A DNA stretch of 64,000 nucleotides from CAJCJE01 sp036494465. Its GTDB lineage: Bacteria; Actinomycetota; Actinomycetes; Mycobacteriales; Pseudonocardiaceae. This document shows, in pieces, positions 61,157-64,000 of this stretch (the stretch's first letter is position 1; each line of letters starts with the position of its first letter). The position numbers and the translations under genes were made by a program. Where the stretch lies: contig DASXOJ010000181.1 of the NCBI GenBank assembly GCA_036494465.1, forward strand, positions 1 to 64,000, given 5' to 3'. The notes beneath the pieces are model-generated. The model worked only from the letters and a program-made list of their open reading frames with translations, searched no databases and had not been told where the DNA came from.

Positions 61157-62764
61157 CTACTGCCAGCCTCCCCAATAGTTGCCGACCGCGGTGGCAGCCG
61201 AACTGGCCGCACTGGACACCGAGTTCGCGACCGAGCTGCCGTAGCTTTGCACGTTGTCCCACATCTTCGGCAGGTTGACTTCCACGTTACCGCCCACACT
61301 CGCGCCGAGCCCGAGCGCGGCACCCGCCTTGAAGTTGGCCTTGATGTCGCCGTTGTTCCAGGTCGCCTGACCGTCGAGCTGGGCGCCGATACCGGCCTGC
61401 AGCGACCCGTTCACGCCCGCCCCGAGCCCGCCGACGTCCGCGCTCGCGCTGCCGGAAACCTGCGCGCCCGCGAACGCGTTGAGGTGCGCCTCGACGCCGT
61501 TCGTGCCCGCGGTCAGGTGGCCCGCGAGGTCACCGCCAACGTACCCGTCCACTTTGCCGTCCGCGCCAAGCAAGCCATCCTGGTAGGTTCCGGAGGCGTT
61601 CGCGTCGACCAGGGTGCCCTTGAGGTCGCCGGAAAGCTGCAACTGTCCACCGTGGATGTTGGCGGACATGTTGTCGGTCAGCTGCGGGCCCGCGTCGAAG
61701 TCGGCCTTGCCGGACACCGTGCCGTACATGCCCATGTCGAGCTTGCCGCTGTCCTTGGCCTCGTAGCCGAGGCCGTTGTCTGCGCCGTTGTAGAGCGTCT
61801 GGTCGCCCGAGTTCCACAGCGTGACATTGCTGTCGTGCAACAGTTTCGCGCCGGTGGACGCGTCCTCTGGCGGATCGGCGAGCGAGCCGAACGGCGTGTC
61901 CGCCTTGAGCGGCGCGCTGGTCGGCGAGAAGCCGTCGCTGGTGACCTTGTACCAGCCGGAGTTGGTGAACGCGGAGAACGCCGCCGACTTGGGTCTGCCG
62001 CGCCCGTCCAGCACGTCGTCCTCGTCGAACCAGTTCAGCGCGCCGAACTTGATGTTCTCCTCGTTCGGGTCCTTGCCGTAGGTCGACTTGTACCAGCTCT
62101 TGAACCAGGGCTGGTTCGCCAGCCACTTGTTGACGGCCTTCTTCTGCTCGAACTCGGTGTTGCCGAGTTTCTTCTTCTCCTCGTCGCTCTCTTCGCCTTC
62201 TTTTTCACCGGATTCCGCCGAGAGGCCGAAGATGCTGGCGAGGCTGGCGCCGAGCTGCTCGATGATCGAGGTCGCCGCGTTCACCGCCGACTGGCCGAGC
62301 TGCTGGGCGGCGTTGATGAACGCCTTGACGGCGGCGGGCGCGGCTGCCGAGGATTCGGAGAGCAACTGGTTGGCGGCGCTGGTGAACTGGCTCAGCACAC
62401 TGTCCATTGCGGACTTCGCGGTGGTCAGCGCGGTTGCCGCGCTGGTCAGCTTCTTGGCCTCCTGCACGAGGCTGTCGTGCACCGCGTCGAGCTGGGTGGC
62501 GAAGGTGCCGGTGGAGGTGCTGAACGCGTCGAACGCGGTGCCCTCCCACTGCGCGCCCAGGCCCTGCGCCTGCTGCTGCACGGTGCCTGCGACGCCGGAG
62601 AGGTTGTTCGCCTGGTCGGTCGCCGAGGTCGCGGCCGCGGTGAGCGCGGACGGGTCGCCCGTGACGACCTGCTGGCAGTTCTGCAATACGTTCTGGTAGT
62701 TGCGCAGGATGGAACCGACCACACCGGACAGGTCGACCGTGCCGGAATCCGCGAGAACGCTCAT
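61157..62764 (-). CDS. Large WXG-type ESX substrate with glycine-rich C-terminus
   Basis: A 535-residue protein. Residues 1-110 form a helical hairpin with the WXG motif (LGAQWEGTAFDAFSTST), the ESX export module. A linker of Ser/Ala helices and an acidic stretch (SGEKEGEESDEEKKK) lead to a middle region with NKWLANQPWFKSWYKSTYGK and the C-terminal ~200 residues, a Gly/Asn/Asp/Ala-rich beta-like repeat region (VDGYVGGDLAGHLTAGTNG, AGAQVSGSASADVGGLGAG, NVEVNLPKMWDNV). It could be a secreted effector or toxin, but no known toxin motif is seen. Confidence 0.8.
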   Translation of the reverse strand: MSVLADSGTVDLSGVVGSILRNYQNVLQNCQQVVTGDPSALTAAATSATDQANNLSGVAGTVQQQAQGLGAQWEGTAFDAFSTSTGTFATQLDAVHDSLVQEAKKLTSAATALTTAKSAMDSVLSQFTSAANQLLSESSAAAPAAVKAFINAAQQLGQSAVNAATSIIEQLGASLASIFGLSAESGEKEGEESDEEKKKLGNTEFEQKKAVNKWLANQPWFKSWYKSTYGKDPNEENIKFGALNWFDEDDVLDGRGRPKSAAFSAFTNSGWYKVTSDGFSPTSAPLKADTPFGSLADPPEDASTGAKLLHDSNVTLWNSGDQTLYNGADNGLGYEAKDSGKLDMGMYGTVSGKADFDAGPQLTDNMSANIHGGQLQLSGDLKGTLVDANASGTYQDGLLGADGKVDGYVGGDLAGHLTAGTNGVEAHLNAFAGAQVSGSASADVGGLGAGVNGSLQAGIGAQLDGQATWNNGDIKANFKAGAALGLGASVGGNVEVNLPKMWDNVQSYGSSVANSVSSAASSAATAVGNYWGGWQ

Positions 62765-62766
62765 GG

Positions 62767-63816
62767 TCAGCTCACCGAAACCGATCCGTCAGCGCCGATG
62801 TTGAGGTGTTCGGCGACGTGGTCGCCGTTGATCGTGGTGTCCAGGTTGATGTTGGCGGCCTGACCGGCAGGCACCGAGACCGTGGTGGTGATGCCGTTGT
62901 CCGTCGTGGTCACCGAAACGTCCTGGCCGTTGCCGACCGGAGCGGTCGGCGCTGTCGGCGCGGTGGCGGGAGCGGTTGTCGCTGATGGGTCGACCGCGAT
63001 CCAGCTGTCGGCCGGGTTGATGCTCGGCGTACCGCCCGGGGTGACCGAACCGGTCGTCGGGTAGTTGCCGGTCGTGCCGGTCGGCGTGCCCGTTGTCGTG
63101 CCGGTGTAGCCGTTCAGGGCGGCCGGGGTGTAGCCGGTGATCGCCTGCTGCCCGGCGCTGGTGGCGACCTGCGGCGGCGCCTGCGGCATGGTGATCGCCG
63201 GGGTGCTCACCGTCGGCGTTGTCGGCGTCGCGCCCGAGGTGGCCGCCGCGTTCGGACCCGCCGCCAGTTGCTCGATCTCGGTGATGATCTGCACGACCGT
63301 CGCGATCTCGGTGGCCAGCTTGCCCGCGCCCAACGCGCTGAGCAGACCCTCCACCGCGGTGATGAACGCGCGCAGCGCGGCACTGGTCGACGTGGCCAGC
63401 GCGACACCCGCGCTGTAGGTCCACGGGTTGGAGATCAGCCCGGCGACCGTCGGGTTCACCGAGGACACCACGCTGGTGTAGGCGGTCTGCGCGGACTTGA
63501 CCATGGTGCCGGAGATGCCGAGCAGCGCGGCGCCGCCCTCCACCGCCTTGATGATGTTCTGCAACGCCGAGAGCGAATCGGTGATCTTCTTGACCGCGGT
63601 CTCGGACGCCGCGCCGGACCACACCTGGCTCAGCGACTGACCGGCCTTGCTGAACTCCTCCAGCAGCGACGCGAACTGCGCGGCCTTGGCCAGTAGCCCG
63701 GTGGTGTGCTGCGCGATCTGCTCGGGTTGCCCGGTGATGATCTGCGGCAGGATCGTGATCGGCCCGCCGCCGGCCGCCGCGATGTCCATCGCGCTGGAAT
63801 TGGGGAACGCGAACAT
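62767..63816 (-). CDS. WXG-type ESX protein with Thr/Pro-rich tail
   Basis: A 349-residue protein from ATG 63816 (GAGGG at 9-nt spacing). The N-terminal ~110 residues are helical with LSQVWSGAASETAVKKI, a W-x-G turn of the WXG100 superfamily. A second Ala-rich helical region (to ~190) is followed by a low-complexity Thr/Pro/Gly tail and a final beta segment (ITTTVSVPAGQAANINLDTT, EHLNIGADGSVSVS). It lies 2 bp before the other WXG-type gene and probably forms a pair with it. Confidence 0.8.
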   Translation of the reverse strand: MFAFPNSSAMDIAAAGGGPITILPQIITGQPEQIAQHTTGLLAKAAQFASLLEEFSKAGQSLSQVWSGAASETAVKKITDSLSALQNIIKAVEGGAALLGISGTMVKSAQTAYTSVVSSVNPTVAGLISNPWTYSAGVALATSTSAALRAFITAVEGLLSALGAGKLATEIATVVQIITEIEQLAAGPNAAATSGATPTTPTVSTPAITMPQAPPQVATSAGQQAITGYTPAALNGYTGTTTGTPTGTTGNYPTTGSVTPGGTPSINPADSWIAVDPSATTAPATAPTAPTAPVGNGQDVSVTTTDNGITTTVSVPAGQAANINLDTTINGDHVAEHLNIGADGSVSVS

Positions 63817-63849
63817 GCTCAAGCGCCCTCTCTGTCCGTCCGGTGGGGA

Positions 63850-63999
63850 TCAGGCCGACATCGGCCGGTAGACCTGCAAGTTGGCCAGGCCACCGAAGTC
63901 CGGTTGGATCAGGCCGTTGTTGTAGAGCTGTCCGTTGTTGGCGACGATCCCGAGCATCGTGCTCTGGTCGGTCGCGGTGGTGCCGGGGTTGATCACCAC
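63850..63999 (-). CDS. ESX-locus protein, C-terminal part (starts beyond window)
   Basis: An open frame runs from the window edge to a TGA at 63850 and ends NNGQLYNNGLIQPDFGGLAN followed by LQVYRPMSA. Only 49 residues are visible. It is 33 bp upstream of the WXG-type gene on the same strand and likely belongs to the same locus. No family is recognisable. Confidence 0.55.
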   Translation of the reverse strand: MVINPGTTATDQSTMLGIVANNGQLYNNGLIQPDFGGLANLQVYRPMSA

Positions 64000-64000
64000 C

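Overview
The window is high-GC DNA from an actinomycete, most likely a Pseudonocardiales-type organism (Amycolatopsis, Kutzneria, Saccharothrix or Lentzea relatives). The evidence is frequent GTG and TTG starts, 4-bp ATGA gene overlaps, a Streptomyces-type conservon (cvnA-D), an ESX/type VII secretion locus, an AfsR-like SARP regulator, several P450s, a DasR-like site in front of a chitinase and an actinobacterial LexA box. No rRNA, tRNA, CRISPR array or insertion sequence was recognised.

Layout. 1-5.6 kb: end of a cupin gene; a secreted GH18 chitinase with a DasR-like operator; a small secreted protein; a truncated, twice-frameshifted glutamate-mutase-like pseudogene; and a metallo-beta-lactamase-fold enzyme divergent from its LysR regulator, with palindromes over both start codons. 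5.6-10.1 kb: a LuxR-type regulator and an operon HAD hydrolase > APH kinase > acyl-CoA dehydrogenase, in the domain order of the animal fusion protein ACAD10. 10.1-13.5 kb: OmpR-type two-component system with a polytopic membrane protein. 13.5-20.9 kb: a four-gene DNA end-processing operon herA > sbcD/mre11 > sbcC/rad50 > nurA-like, in the archaeal order. 21-25.5 kb: DUF2264 protein, AlkB-like dioxygenase behind a perfect SOS box, SRPBCC protein, two convergent DinB-like genes. 25.5-26.1 kb: three abutting gene remnants. 26-31.8 kb: TetR/P450/TetR, a beta-lactamase-fold protein lacking its catalytic serine, and a membrane protein with 13-residue tandem repeats.

32-36.3 kb: atypical SDR; a two-gene RNA-repair cassette (RNA ligase plus HD-Pnk end-healing enzyme) behind a palindrome; an ECF42-type sigma factor with its DGPF/YciI partner. 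36.4-42.3 kb: MFS pump, GT39-type glycosyltransferase, HD hydrolase, macro-domain hydrolase, StyA-like monooxygenase. 42.4-50.2 kb: conservon; a NarL-type two-component pair whose response regulator lacks the segment with the phospho-acceptor Asp; AfsR-like regulator. 50.3-55 kb: MarR/oxidoreductase operon, LigD-type polymerase domain protein, P450, HpnB-like glycosyltransferase. 55-64 kb: ESX locus (LuxR regulator, eccB, eccE, eccD, YbaB-like protein, two related small proteins, two large WXG-type proteins), continuing beyond the window.

The most notable systems are the archaeal-order HerA-Mre11-Rad50-NurA operon, the HD-Pnk/RNA ligase cassette, the response regulator lacking its phosphorylation segment, and the ACAD10-like operon. 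With the LexA-boxed AlkB protein, LigD-type polymerase and macro-domain protein, the region is rich in nucleic-acid repair functions. All functional statements come from motif reading without database searches.
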